A DNA stretch of 64,000 nt from Nakamurella lactea DSM 19367 (GTDB lineage: Bacteria > Actinomycetota > Actinomycetes > Mycobacteriales > Nakamurellaceae), in assembly GCF_000426645.1 (NCBI RefSeq), contig NZ_AUFT01000006.1, positions 1 through 64,000 of the forward strand, given 5' to 3'. The translations under genes were made by a program, and so were the position numbers. A model generated the notes under the pieces. The model had not been told where the DNA came from and ran no database searches. It worked only from the letters and a program-made list of their open reading frames with translations. Positions within the stretch are counted from its first letter, which is position 1; each line of letters opens with the position of its first letter. This document shows positions 49,886 through 59,100 of the stretch, one piece after another.

Positions 49886-50569
49886 GTGGATTCTGATGCG
49901 GAAGCGACTCTCGCGCGCATCATCGACACCGCACCGCGCGGCAGACGCGCGCTCGTTGCGATCGACGGTGTCGGGGCCAGCGGGAAGACGACGTTCGCCG
50001 CCGCGCTGGCGCGGAGCGTCGAGACCCGGCCGGTTGTCGTGTTGCACGTCGACGACTTCTTCAATCCCGCCGCGATCAGGCATGCCAGAGGTCGCTATTC
50101 GCCGGAAGGGTTCTGGCTCGACAGCTACAACTATGACGCGCTGACGTCCGATGCCCTCGACCCATTACGCCCCTCGGGTGACGGTTGGTTCCGCGCTGCC
50201 GCGATCGACCACGACAGCGGTCGGGTGACCAGGCCGGCACCGGTCCGGGCCGCCGACGATGCCCTGGTGCTCGTGGACGGAACGTTTCTGCATCGTCGGG
50301 AGCTTGCGAGTTACTGGGATTCGTCGGTCTTTCTCGACGTCCCGTCCGAGACTGCCGTCCGGCGAATGAGTCAGCGTGCCGGAGGCGGGACGGGCATCGA
50401 CGACGGTCTTCGTCAGCGGTACTTCGGTGCTCAGTTGCTCTACTTCACCAGCTCCCGGCCGTGGGAACGGGCGAGGCTGGTCGTCGACAACACCGACCCC
50501 GACCACCCGAAGATCATCGAGGCCGGCGCCGCGGCTGCCGCTGCGGAACTGGCGTCGGCCGGCGGGTGA
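49886..50569 (+). CDS. Uridine kinase-like P-loop kinase
   Basis: A 227-residue kinase starting at GTG 49886-49888. Walker A is AIDGVGASGKTTFA; LHVDDFFNP follows as in uridine kinases, and FWLDSYNYDALTSDALDPLR matches the substrate-binding segment. DDALVLVDGTFLHRREL is the Walker B-like strand. It phosphorylates uridine or a related nucleoside or panthothenate-type substrate. No SD is visible; a leaderless start is possible. Confidence 0.8.
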   Translation: MDSDAEATLARIIDTAPRGRRALVAIDGVGASGKTTFAAALARSVETRPVVVLHVDDFFNPAAIRHARGRYSPEGFWLDSYNYDALTSDALDPLRPSGDGWFRAAAIDHDSGRVTRPAPVRAADDALVLVDGTFLHRRELASYWDSSVFLDVPSETAVRRMSQRAGGGTGIDDGLRQRYFGAQLLYFTSSRPWERARLVVDNTDPDHPKIIEAGAAAAAAELASAGG

Positions 50570-50577
50570 ACCTGCCG

Positions 50578-51510
50578 TCACCCGCCGTCCGAGATCCTCT
50601 GCAGCTGCAGGTACATCGATGCGGGTGCACCGGCCCACGCCGCATTCGCCGCCGCCGACACCCAGGTCATCAACGGCCACGGGTCGGGCACCGGAGCGTC
50701 CCGCAGATCCTCCGGAGCGAGCCCAGGATCGATGATCCCGTCGAGCTTGAACTCGGACACCCGTTGAACGGCGAAGCCGGCCCGGAGCGCGGCGTTGAGG
50801 TGATCGGCCAGCGAGTGCTCCCAGCCGGGAAGGTAGCCGAACTCGCCGTCGACCAACTGCTTGATCAGTGGGTAGCGGGCCGCCGTCAGGTACAGCGAGT
50901 GGGTATCGGAAACCACCAGCCGGCCACCAGGTTTGAGCACCCGGGCAAACTCGGCGTACGCGTCGGTGAGGTCCTCAAGATGGGTCAGCGCCAGCGCGCA
51001 CACGGCCAGATCGGCGCAGCGATCCGGAACCGGTAGGTCCGTCAGGTCCCCCTGCCGCAGGTCGACGGTCGGCAGCTTCCGGCGGGCCACCGACAGCATG
51101 CCGGGCGATCCGTCGACGCCGATCACCTGATATCCGCGCCCGGCGAGCCACTCGGCGTAGCGACCTGTCCCGCAGGCGATGTCGATCGCCAAGCCGCCCG
51201 GCTGGTCCTCGATCATCGCGGTGACCCGCTCGAAGTCCGGCGCCAGCAGCCCGTTTCCGGGTTCGTCGTAGTCGACCGACCAGGCGTCGTAGCCTTCTGC
51301 GGCCGTCAGCGCACGCACCTCGGCCGGCGCGCCGAGCGGGCCGGGATCGGCCAGCAGGCTTCGGATATTGGCCAGTCTGGCCCGCACGAAGGCGGCGTCG
51401 TGTTCACCGGCGAAGGCCCGCATCAGTGCGGCGCCCTCCACCGCCAGGACAAAGGCCAGCGGGTCCAGATGCAGGGGCCGGGCCGACGGCCCGCCTGTCG
51501 TTGTGGTCAT
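50578..51510 (-). CDS. Class I SAM-dependent methyltransferase
   Basis: A 310-residue protein with motif I AIDIACGTGRYAEWLAGRGY near 107, QVIGVDGSPGMLSVARR motif II, LRQGDLTDLPV and AVCALALTHLED motif IV, then RVLKPGGRLVVSDTHS. The preceding helical N-terminus contains YDAWSVDYDEPGN, typical of Methyltransf_11/25 members. Substrate unknown. Its end lies nine bases from the stop of the convergent uridine kinase gene. Confidence 0.85.
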   Translation of the reverse strand: MTTTTGGPSARPLHLDPLAFVLAVEGAALMRAFAGEHDAAFVRARLANIRSLLADPGPLGAPAEVRALTAAEGYDAWSVDYDEPGNGLLAPDFERVTAMIEDQPGGLAIDIACGTGRYAEWLAGRGYQVIGVDGSPGMLSVARRKLPTVDLRQGDLTDLPVPDRCADLAVCALALTHLEDLTDAYAEFARVLKPGGRLVVSDTHSLYLTAARYPLIKQLVDGEFGYLPGWEHSLADHLNAALRAGFAVQRVSEFKLDGIIDPGLAPEDLRDAPVPDPWPLMTWVSAAANAAWAGAPASMYLQLQRISDGG

Positions 51511-51582
51511 ACGGCCACTCTGGCGGCGGAGTCGGCCGACCGCAACGGGTTAGTCGACCGCGGGACAGAACACGAGCGCCCG

Positions 51583-52539
51583 TCACGGCGTGATGACGAT
51601 CCGTTCGTCGCGGCCGGTCTCCGCCCAGGCGGACCCGACGTCGGCGAGCGGCACGCCGCGGGCATCGAGCCGGAGCTTGCCACTGGCGATCTCGGTCGCC
51701 AGGTCGGGTAGTTCGGCCAGAATGTCGCGGGTCGGTACCGAACCCTGCCCACTGCCGACGATCTGCAGCCGTGCCGCCCGAAGCGCGGCCGATGGGATCG
51801 CGGCCTCGGGCCCGGCCACCGAGCCGATCTGGACCCAGGTGAGTGGCACCCCCCGGTCGCTCCGCTCGGTGACCAGGGCGCGGATCGCACCGGCTGCCGG
51901 GGCACCCCAGAGGTAGTCGATCACCACATCCACGTCGGCCGCGGCCCGCCCGAGCCGATCGTCGACCTCGCCGGGGTCACCGTCGAGGGAGACCGTCTCG
52001 TCAGCCCCGAGCTCCGTCAGCGTCGCCAACCGACCGGGGTGACGACCGGCACCGACCACCTTGCCCGCTCCCAGCAGTCGGGCGACCTGGACGGCCAGCC
52101 GGCCGGCGCTACCGGTCGCGCCCAACACCAGAACGCTTTGCCCGGAGCGGAAATCGATGCGCCGGCGCAGCGCCACCCAGGACGACATCGCGGGGTTCAT
52201 CCCGGCCGCGACCGCCACCGGATCCGTTCCCGCCGGCAGTTCGATGCTGCGCCGCAGGTCGATGACCGTCTGCTCGGCCATCGCGCCCATGGTGGTGTCC
52301 GGCAACACGAAGTACCGCACCGACCCGTCGGGCGCGCGACCGACGCCGTCGATACCCGGAACCAGCGGCAATTCGTCCGTACTGGTGTAGTGCGAGCCGT
52401 CCGCCTGCGACCGCACCCGCGGGTGCAGGCCGGTGGCAATGACGTCGACCACTGCTTCGTGCGGTGTTCGGGGTGTCGGCACGGGGAACTCGCGGTAGGC
52501 CGGCGGGGAATCGAAGGCGGTGACGACGGCGGCGTGCAT
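51583..52539 (-). CDS. Zinc-independent MDR/quinone oxidoreductase
   Basis: A 318-residue medium-chain dehydrogenase/reductase. LVLGATGSAGRLAVQVARLL near 133 is the NADPH-binding Rossmann turn (GxxGxxG type), with GAGRHPGRL following. No structural or catalytic zinc cysteines are present, which points to the quinone oxidoreductase branch. SD CTGGAGG precedes the ATG. It is divergent from a MarR regulator, the usual arrangement for quinone- or electrophile-inducible reductases. Confidence 0.83.
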   Translation of the reverse strand: MHAAVVTAFDSPPAYREFPVPTPRTPHEAVVDVIATGLHPRVRSQADGSHYTSTDELPLVPGIDGVGRAPDGSVRYFVLPDTTMGAMAEQTVIDLRRSIELPAGTDPVAVAAGMNPAMSSWVALRRRIDFRSGQSVLVLGATGSAGRLAVQVARLLGAGKVVGAGRHPGRLATLTELGADETVSLDGDPGEVDDRLGRAAADVDVVIDYLWGAPAAGAIRALVTERSDRGVPLTWVQIGSVAGPEAAIPSAALRAARLQIVGSGQGSVPTRDILAELPDLATEIASGKLRLDARGVPLADVGSAWAETGRDERIVITP

Positions 52540-52640
52540 GTTGACCTCCAGGAACCTGACGGCGGATCGCGTCGGAAATATAATTGGGAATACGAACTAA
52601 ACTAGATGGTAACACCAATCAGATCGGGTAGTCTGGGACG

Positions 52641-53066
52641 ATGTTCACCCGACCCGGATCCGAGCTCGACCCCGAGCTGTTGGACGCCCTCGTGCAGACC
52701 TCGTTCGCGGTGATGGCCCGACTGAGCCAGGCGGCGGCCGCTCACGACATGTCCTTGACCCAGCTACGGATGCTGGCGATCCTGCGCGACCGCCAGCCCA
52801 AAATGGCTGAACTGGCCAGGTATCTCGGGCTGGACCGGTCGTCGGTGAGCGGTCTGATCGACCGGGCCGAGAAGCGTGGTCTGGTGCAGCGGACCAGTAG
52901 TGGCGACGACGGAAGGTCGGTCCGGGTCAGTCTCACCGCCGACGGGCGAAGGCTTGACCCGGGTCTGACGGCGGAGATTGCCGGCCTGATCGCACCGATG
53001 ACGCACTCGCTCACCGTTGCCGAACGTCAGCGGCTCGCCGGCCTCCTGGGCCGGATGCTTCCCTGA
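52641..53066 (+). CDS. MarR-family transcriptional regulator
   Basis: A 141-residue regulator. The winged helix spans LTQLRMLAILRDRQPKMAEL, then RYLGLDRSSVSGLIDRAEKR and GLVQRTSSGDDGRSVRVSLT. TAGTCT lies seven bases upstream of the ATG, compatible with a leaderless start. The 101-base divergent region towards the quinone oxidoreductase is AT-rich for this genome (AAATATAATT) and should contain its operator. Confidence 0.87.
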   Translation: MFTRPGSELDPELLDALVQTSFAVMARLSQAAAAHDMSLTQLRMLAILRDRQPKMAELARYLGLDRSSVSGLIDRAEKRGLVQRTSSGDDGRSVRVSLTADGRRLDPGLTAEIAGLIAPMTHSLTVAERQRLAGLLGRMLP

Positions 53067-53123
53067 CCCGACCCCGTCGAGGGTCGCCACCGCCAGTGGC
53101 GGCGGAGCCGATGGACGGGCGCC

Positions 53124-53870
53124 TCAGCCACGGCGACGACCCGGTCGATGGGGTACCACCGCGCGATCCGCGGCAGCCCCCGCGTCCGGGTACAGCAGTA
53201 CCACCAGGACCAGACCGACGGCGCCGCCGACGACCTGCGCCGCCACGAAGATCGGGACCGACGCCGGCGAGATGCCGGCAAAGGTATCGCTGAAGATCCG
53301 GCCGACCGCCACCGCCGGGTTGGCGAACGAGGTAGAGCTGGTGAACCAGTAGGCGGCGCCGATGTAGGCGCCGACCGCCGCCGCCGACAATGCAGCCCGG
53401 CCGCCGCGGGCGAGCGCGAAGATCACCACGATGAGGCCGGCAGTGGCGACGACCTCGGCGACGGTGTGGCCCGTCGTCAGCCGGTCCTTCGTCGAGATTT
53501 GCGCGAGTGGGAGGTCGAACATCACGTTGGCCAGCAACGCACCGACGATCCCGCCGGCGACTTGCACCACCGAGTAGTAGCCGACGTCGACGGCCGAGAG
53601 GCCGACGCCGCTGCGTCGCCCGAGCAGATGGTCGACGGCGGAGACCACCGGGTTGAAATGCGCGCCGGAGACGGGGCCAAGGACCAGGATCAGGACCGCG
53701 AGACCGAAAACCGTGGCCATCGAGTTCTCCAGCAGCTGCAGCCCGACATCGTTCGGGGAAAGCTGTTGCGCGGCAATGCCGGAGCCGACGATGACGGCCA
53801 CCAGCAGCGCAGTACCGAGAAACTCCGCCAACAGCCTGCGGGGCAGGTCGGTGGATGCGGCCGGCGGCAT
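53124..53870 (-). CDS. MIP-family aquaporin/glycerol channel
   Basis: A 248-residue channel with six transmembrane segments and the two half-helix motifs: NPV (Asn73, in SGAHFNPVVS) and NPA (Asn184, in FANPAVAVGR, with Arg191 of the selectivity filter). The first motif is NPV, not NPA, as in several actinobacterial and arsenite-type (AqpS-like) channels. It conducts water, glycerol or arsenite. No arsenic genes are adjacent. Confidence 0.85.
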   Translation of the reverse strand: MPPAASTDLPRRLLAEFLGTALLVAVIVGSGIAAQQLSPNDVGLQLLENSMATVFGLAVLILVLGPVSGAHFNPVVSAVDHLLGRRSGVGLSAVDVGYYSVVQVAGGIVGALLANVMFDLPLAQISTKDRLTTGHTVAEVVATAGLIVVIFALARGGRAALSAAAVGAYIGAAYWFTSSTSFANPAVAVGRIFSDTFAGISPASVPIFVAAQVVGGAVGLVLVVLLYPDAGAAADRAVVPHRPGRRRG

Positions 53871-53906
53871 TGCTCGACTGTAGCGGGGAGGCAGGGTCGA
53901 CCGCCG

Positions 53907-54275
53907 TCAGACCTGGGCCGGCACCTTGTCGAGGAAACCCAGCACCAGGGTCAACCGGCCGTCCGCTCCGACGACGGCGACATCGGAGCCGACGATCGGC
54001 GCCTCGCCGTCGGCCGGGCCCAGCTCCCAGCTGAACCGGAACTGCTCGTGGTGCGCATCGACGGCTCCGAGCAGCCGGAACTGCCAGCCGGGGAACTGAC
54101 CCTGCGCGCCGGCTACCACGGCGGCGATGCCGTCGTGTCCGGTCACGTCGGCCAGCGGATCGACGTAACGCGCGTCCGCCGCCCACACGCGGCCGATCGC
54201 GGCTTGGCGGGCTTCGACATCGGTCTCGTTCCAGATCGCAATGTAGTAGGCGGCGAGCTGCTGGAAGTCGGTCAT
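53907..54275 (-). CDS. SnoaL-like protein
   Basis: A 122-residue NTF2-fold protein from ATG 54273-54275: LAAYYIAIWNETDVEARQAA, RYVDPLADVTGHDGIAAVVA, and LLGAVDAHHEQFRFSWELGP. The DP pair and the HH near the centre are typical of the SnoaL branch. Function unknown. It is divergent from the MmyB-type regulator, 133 bases away, with a palindrome between them, so it is probably that regulator's target. Confidence 0.82.
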   Translation of the reverse strand: MTDFQQLAAYYIAIWNETDVEARQAAIGRVWAADARYVDPLADVTGHDGIAAVVAGAQGQFPGWQFRLLGAVDAHHEQFRFSWELGPADGEAPIVGSDVAVVGADGRLTLVLGFLDKVPAQV

Positions 54276-54359
54276 CGTGATGCTCCTTCTGGTTTCCGGT
54301 CGACCCGGTCGGCCGATCCGCATGCCGACAATGTTGCTGGGGAAGGGGAAGCCCGTCGA

Positions 54360-54374
54360 TTACCTGCCAGGTAA
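54360..54374. promoter_or_regulatory. TTACCTG-C-CAGGTAA palindrome, probable operator
   Basis: A perfect 15-bp dyad in the 133-base gap between the SnoaL-like gene (minus) and the MmyB-type regulator (plus), 35 bases before the regulator start. Its position and symmetry fit autoregulation with control of the divergent gene. Confidence 0.6.
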
Positions 54375-54408
54375 GTGCCGCCGAACGGTGACGTCGTACG
54401 GTGCAGGG

Positions 54409-55209
54409 ATGACGACAGCCGCTCCGGCCGGATCGGTCGGCCATCTGCTGCGCCAATGGCGCGAGCGTCGGCATCTCAGCCAGCTGGAACTCGCTGCCAG
54501 GGCGGAGGTTTCGGCCCGACATCTGAGTTTCGTGGAGACCGGGAGGTCGAAGCCGACGCCCTCGATGATCCTGCGGCTTGCCGCACAGCTCGAGGTGCCG
54601 CTGCGCGAACAGAACACCCTGCTGATGTCCGGCGGCTACGCCCCTGCCCACCCGGAGCACCGGCTCGGCGAGCCGTCGATGGCGCTGGTCAGCGATGCCA
54701 TCACCACGGTGTTGGAGGCGCACGAGCCGTTCCCGGCGGTGGTCATCGACCAGCACTGGGACATGGTGGCCGGCAACCGCGCCATCGAGCGGTTGATCGC
54801 CGGCGCGGCGGCGCATCTGCTGGAGCCGCCGGTCAACGTGCTCCGGCTCAGCCTGCACCCGGACGGGCTGGCGCCGGCCATCGTGAATCTCGGCGAGTGG
54901 CGAGGCCACCTGCTGGAGCGACTGAGTCGAGAGATCGCCGCCTCCGCCGACGCCGGACTGATGGCGCTGCTGGACGAGCTGACCGGTTATCCCGGGGCCG
55001 ACAGCCGGACGCAGCCGGACACCGACGCGATCGTGGTACCGCTGCGGATCCGGTTCGGCGACGCCGAACTGGCGATGTTCAGCATGACCACGGTGTTCGG
55101 CACCCCACGGGACGTCACCGTGTCGGAGTTGGCCATCGAGACGTTCTATCCGGCCGATGCCGGATCGTCGGCACTGCTGCGCGACCTGGCGTCGACCGCC
55201 GCCGGATAG
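54409..55209 (+). CDS. XRE/MmyB-like transcriptional regulator
   Basis: A 266-residue regulator. The N-terminal HTH is LLRQWRERRHLSQLELAARA then EVSARHLSFVETGRSKPTPS (residues 12-50). The remainder is the MmyB-like ligand-binding domain: AVVIDQHWDMVAGNRAIERL and PLRIRFGDAELAMFSMTTVF. Such proteins bind small hydrophobic ligands and control a divergent gene, here a SnoaL-like protein. Confidence 0.87.
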   Translation: MTTAAPAGSVGHLLRQWRERRHLSQLELAARAEVSARHLSFVETGRSKPTPSMILRLAAQLEVPLREQNTLLMSGGYAPAHPEHRLGEPSMALVSDAITTVLEAHEPFPAVVIDQHWDMVAGNRAIERLIAGAAAHLLEPPVNVLRLSLHPDGLAPAIVNLGEWRGHLLERLSREIAASADAGLMALLDELTGYPGADSRTQPDTDAIVVPLRIRFGDAELAMFSMTTVFGTPRDVTVSELAIETFYPADAGSSALLRDLASTAAG

Positions 55210-55218
55210 GGTCGGGCT

Positions 55219-56031
55219 GTGAGCCTCGACCTGAAAGCCGCCATCGCCGACTGGCCCGTCGGCTCCGCCTCCGTCGCGGTGATCGGTCCCGACGGCGTGC
55301 TCGATCTGCTGGACGACGGGCAACGCCACCGCTGGGCCTCGGTGAGCAAGATCGCCAGCGCGCTGACGGTGCTCGACGGCTGCCAGGACGGGCTGCTGAG
55401 TCTGGACACCGCGGCCGGCCCGGCGGGCGCGACGGTTCGCCATCTGCTCGCCCACGCCTCCGGCATCGCGATGGATTCCGACGACGTGCTGGCCGCTCCC
55501 GGCACCCGGCGGATCTACTCCAACCGCGGCATCGAGATCGCGGCGCAGACACTGGAGGCCGCTTCCGGCAACGACTTCGCCGACGAACTGGCGGAGCGGG
55601 TGCTCGATCCGGTGGGGATGAGCGGTGCGGTGCTTGAGGGTTCGCCGGCGCACGGGATGACGGGCAGCATCTCCGACCTGGCCGCGCTGGCGCAGGAACT
55701 GCTGAGCACCCGGGAGATGCTGCCCGGCGTGCTGTCGGCGATCTCCACCCTGGCGTTCCCGGATCTGCCGGGCGTGCTGCCCGGGTTCGGCCGGCAACAG
55801 CACAACGACTGGGGTCTCGGCTGCGAGATCCGCAACGGCAAGAGCCCGCACTGGACGGCGCCGGGAAACTCGCCGCAGACGTTCGGCCACTTCGGCCAGT
55901 CGGGCAGCTTCCTGTGGGTCGACCCGGTCGCCAAGCTGGCCTGCGTCTCGTTGGCGGACAAAGCTTTCGGTGAATGGGCGGCGGTGGCCTGGCCGGTGCT
56001 GTCGGCGAAGGTGCTGGACGCCCACGGCTGA
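55219..56031 (+). CDS. Beta-lactamase-fold serine hydrolase (class C type)
   Basis: A 270-residue protein of the class C beta-lactamase/esterase family. SVSK (Ser41-x-x-Lys44) is the catalytic pair; IYSNRG near 101 supplies the YxN motif and HFGQSG near 221 the HxG motif. GVLDLLDDGQRHRWASVSKI is the usual lead-in. No signal peptide, so it is probably an intracellular esterase or peptidase, not an antibiotic hydrolase. Start at GTG 55219. Confidence 0.82.
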   Translation: MSLDLKAAIADWPVGSASVAVIGPDGVLDLLDDGQRHRWASVSKIASALTVLDGCQDGLLSLDTAAGPAGATVRHLLAHASGIAMDSDDVLAAPGTRRIYSNRGIEIAAQTLEAASGNDFADELAERVLDPVGMSGAVLEGSPAHGMTGSISDLAALAQELLSTREMLPGVLSAISTLAFPDLPGVLPGFGRQQHNDWGLGCEIRNGKSPHWTAPGNSPQTFGHFGQSGSFLWVDPVAKLACVSLADKAFGEWAAVAWPVLSAKVLDAHG

Positions 56032-56100
56032 CGGTGGCGACCGCGGCGGCCCGGTGGTCGCCGGTAGCCGAAAGCGGTCGTCGCGCTCCACTATCCTGGG

Positions 56101-59100
56101 ATGGTTATGTCTGCCAGCGCCCCGCCTACGCCGCGCGAGCTCCGGCAACGGCTGAACCAGGTGCCGCTGGCCGACGAACGGCGCCTCGGCCGCCGGCTGG
56201 CCGGCCTGCGCAAGATCGCCGATTCCGACAAACGTGACGCTTCGCTGCGGCAGATCGCCGACGCGATCGCCGAATCCGAGCGACGCCTCGAGCGGCGTAG
56301 CGCACTTGTCCCGGAGATCACCTTCCCGCCGGAGCTGCCGGTCGCCGAGCACGCCGACGAGTTGGCCGAGGTGATCGCCGCCAACCAGGTGGTGATCGTC
56401 GCCGGCGAGACCGGGTCGGGCAAATCGACCCAGCTGCCGAAGATCTGCCTGAAGCTGGGACGGGGCGTTCGCGGGATGATCGGGCACACCCAGCCCCGAC
56501 GGATCGCCGCCCGCGCGCTGGCCGAGCGGATCGCCGACGAGACCGGCACCCAGCTCGGCGACGCCATCGGCTACACCATCCGGTTCGGCGACCACACCGG
56601 CGCCGACACTTTGGTCAAGCTGATGACCGACGGCATCCTGCTCGCCGAGATCGGCCGGGACCGGCTGCTCAGCCGCTACGACACGATCATCATCGACGAG
56701 GCGCACGAACGCAGCCTGAACATCGACTTCCTGCTCGGCTACCTGGTCCAGTTGCTGCCCCGACGCCCCGACCTGAAGGTGATCATCACCTCGGCCACCA
56801 TCGACCCGCAGCGGTTCTCCCGGCACTTCGCCGACGCTCCGGTGGTCGAGGTGTCCGGTCGGACGTACCCGGTCGAGATTCGTTACCGGCCTTACCTTCC
56901 GGATGACCTGGACGACGCCGACGACGCTGACGACGAAGATCCCGACGAGACCGACGGTGGTCGCGGCAAGAAGCGGCCCGCTCCCCGCCCCAGGGAGACG
57001 ATCGACCAGCCGACGGCGATCTGTCGCGCCGTCGACGAACTGGGCACCGACGGCGACGGCGACATCCTGGTGTTCCTGTCCGGCGAACGGGACATCACCG
57101 ACACCGCGGACGCCTTGCGGGCGCACCTGCAAGGCCGGCCGGGCCACACCGAGGTCTTGCCGCTCTACGGCCGGCTGTCCGCCGCCGACCAACACAAGGT
57201 GTTCTCCTCCCACTCCGGCCGGCGGATCGTGCTGGCCACCAACGTCGCCGAGACCTCGCTGACGGTCCCGGGAATCCGCTACGTGATCGACCCCGGTACC
57301 GCCCGCATCTCCCGGTACTCGACCCGGACCAAGGTGCAGCGGCTGCCGATCGAGAAGATCTCCCAGGCCTCCGCCGGTCAGCGGGCCGGCCGGTGCGGAA
57401 GGGTGGCCGACGGCATCTGCATCCGGCTCTACAGCGAGGACGACTTCGCCGCCCGGCCCGAGTACACCGACCCGGAGATTGCCAGAACCTCGCTGGCCGC
57501 GGTGATCCTGCAGATGGCCGCGCTCGATCTCGGAGAGATCGCGTCATTCCCGTTCATCGACCCGCCGGATCCGCGACAGATCAACGACGGGGTCCGGCTG
57601 CTCGACGAACTGGGAGCGCTGGATCACCGGCCGGCGGGCGCCGGCGGGACATCCCTGCTACGCCTGACGGGGGTCGGCCGCAAGCTCTCTGCGCTGCCGC
57701 TGGACCCGCAATTGGCCAGGATGATCGTGGAGGCGGAGTCCCGCGGCTGCCTGGCCGAGATTCTGGTGATCACCGCCGCGTTGGCCATCCAGGATGTTCG
57801 CGAGTACCCGCTCGAGGAGCAGGACAAGGCGCGGGCGTCACACGCCAGGTTCGCCGATCCGACCTCCGACTTCCTCGCCCTGGTGAATCTCTGGCACTAC
57901 CTGAAGGATCAGGCGAAGGCGCTGTCCGGCAATGCGTTCCGCCGGATGTGCCGCAGCGAGTATCTGCACTACCTGCGGATCAGGGAGTGGCAGGACCTGC
58001 ACGCCCAGCTCAAGCAGGTGGCCCGGCAGCTCGGCATGGATCCGAGCCGCAGCGCCCTCGACGGCAGCGCTGCCGATAGCAACACCGTCGACGGAAGCAC
58101 CCTGGACAGCAACAACACCGACGGCCACAAGACACATCGTCCTGACCGGCCGGGGGAGAGTCGCGATCCGAAGAAGCGACGCCGGCGGGGCAAAGGCAGC
58201 AGCGCCTTCGCCGCAGCGAAGTTCGCCGCGCAGCAGTCCGCGACGGCCGGCGCCAGCCCGACGGCGTCCTCGACCGCTGCGCCGGCGGAATCCGGCGCTC
58301 GGTCGGCCGACGTATCCACCCCGACAAGACGACCGTCCACCCAGCAGGGCAAGGGATCGGCCGCCGTCGCGCTCGACGCCGAGTCCATCCATCTGTCGCT
58401 GCTGTCCGGACTGCTCTCGCACATCGGCGCGAAGGTCGAGAACACCCGTGAGTACGCCGGCGCCCGGGGCACCCGGTTCGTGCTCTGGCCCGGTTCGTCG
58501 CTGGCGAAGTCGCCGCCGAATTTCGTGGTGGCGGCCGAACTGGTCGAGACGTCCAGGCTGTGGGGGCGGATGGCGGCCAGGATCGATCCGACCTGGGCGG
58601 AACGGCTCGGCGGAGACCTGGTGAAGCGCAGCCATTCCGAGCCGCGGTGGGACGCCAAGCGGGCGGCGGTGGTGGCCACCGAGCGGGTCACCCTGTTCGG
58701 GGTGGTGTTGACCGCCGCCCGGACCGTGCAGTTCGACCGGATCGACCCTGAACTGGCCAGGGAGATGTTCATCCGGCACGCCCTGGTCGAGGCCGACTGG
58801 GACACCCGCCATGCCTGGTTCGCCGCCAATCAGGAGGCCGCCGAGGAAGTCGCCCGCCGCGAGGACCGGGCACGCCGCCGGGACATCATGATCGACGACG
58901 AGGCAATGTACGCCCTGTACGACGCCCGGATCCCGGCCGACGTCACCTCGGGTCGGCACCTGGACTCCTGGTGGCGCAAGGTTTCCCGGGCCGATCCTGA
59001 CCTGCTGACCTTCACTCCGGAGATGCTGATCGCGGCCGGCGCCGCCGACGTCTCCGCCGAAGCCTTTCCCGACCGGTTCTCCTCGGGCGGGGTCGACCTG

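Noticed and set aside
53011-57213. A 1,400-codon open frame on the minus strand
   Set aside because: It is antisense to the MIP, SnoaL, MmyB, beta-lactamase-fold and HrpA genes, is extremely Arg/Gly/Gln-rich and matches no family; long shadows are expected at this GC content.
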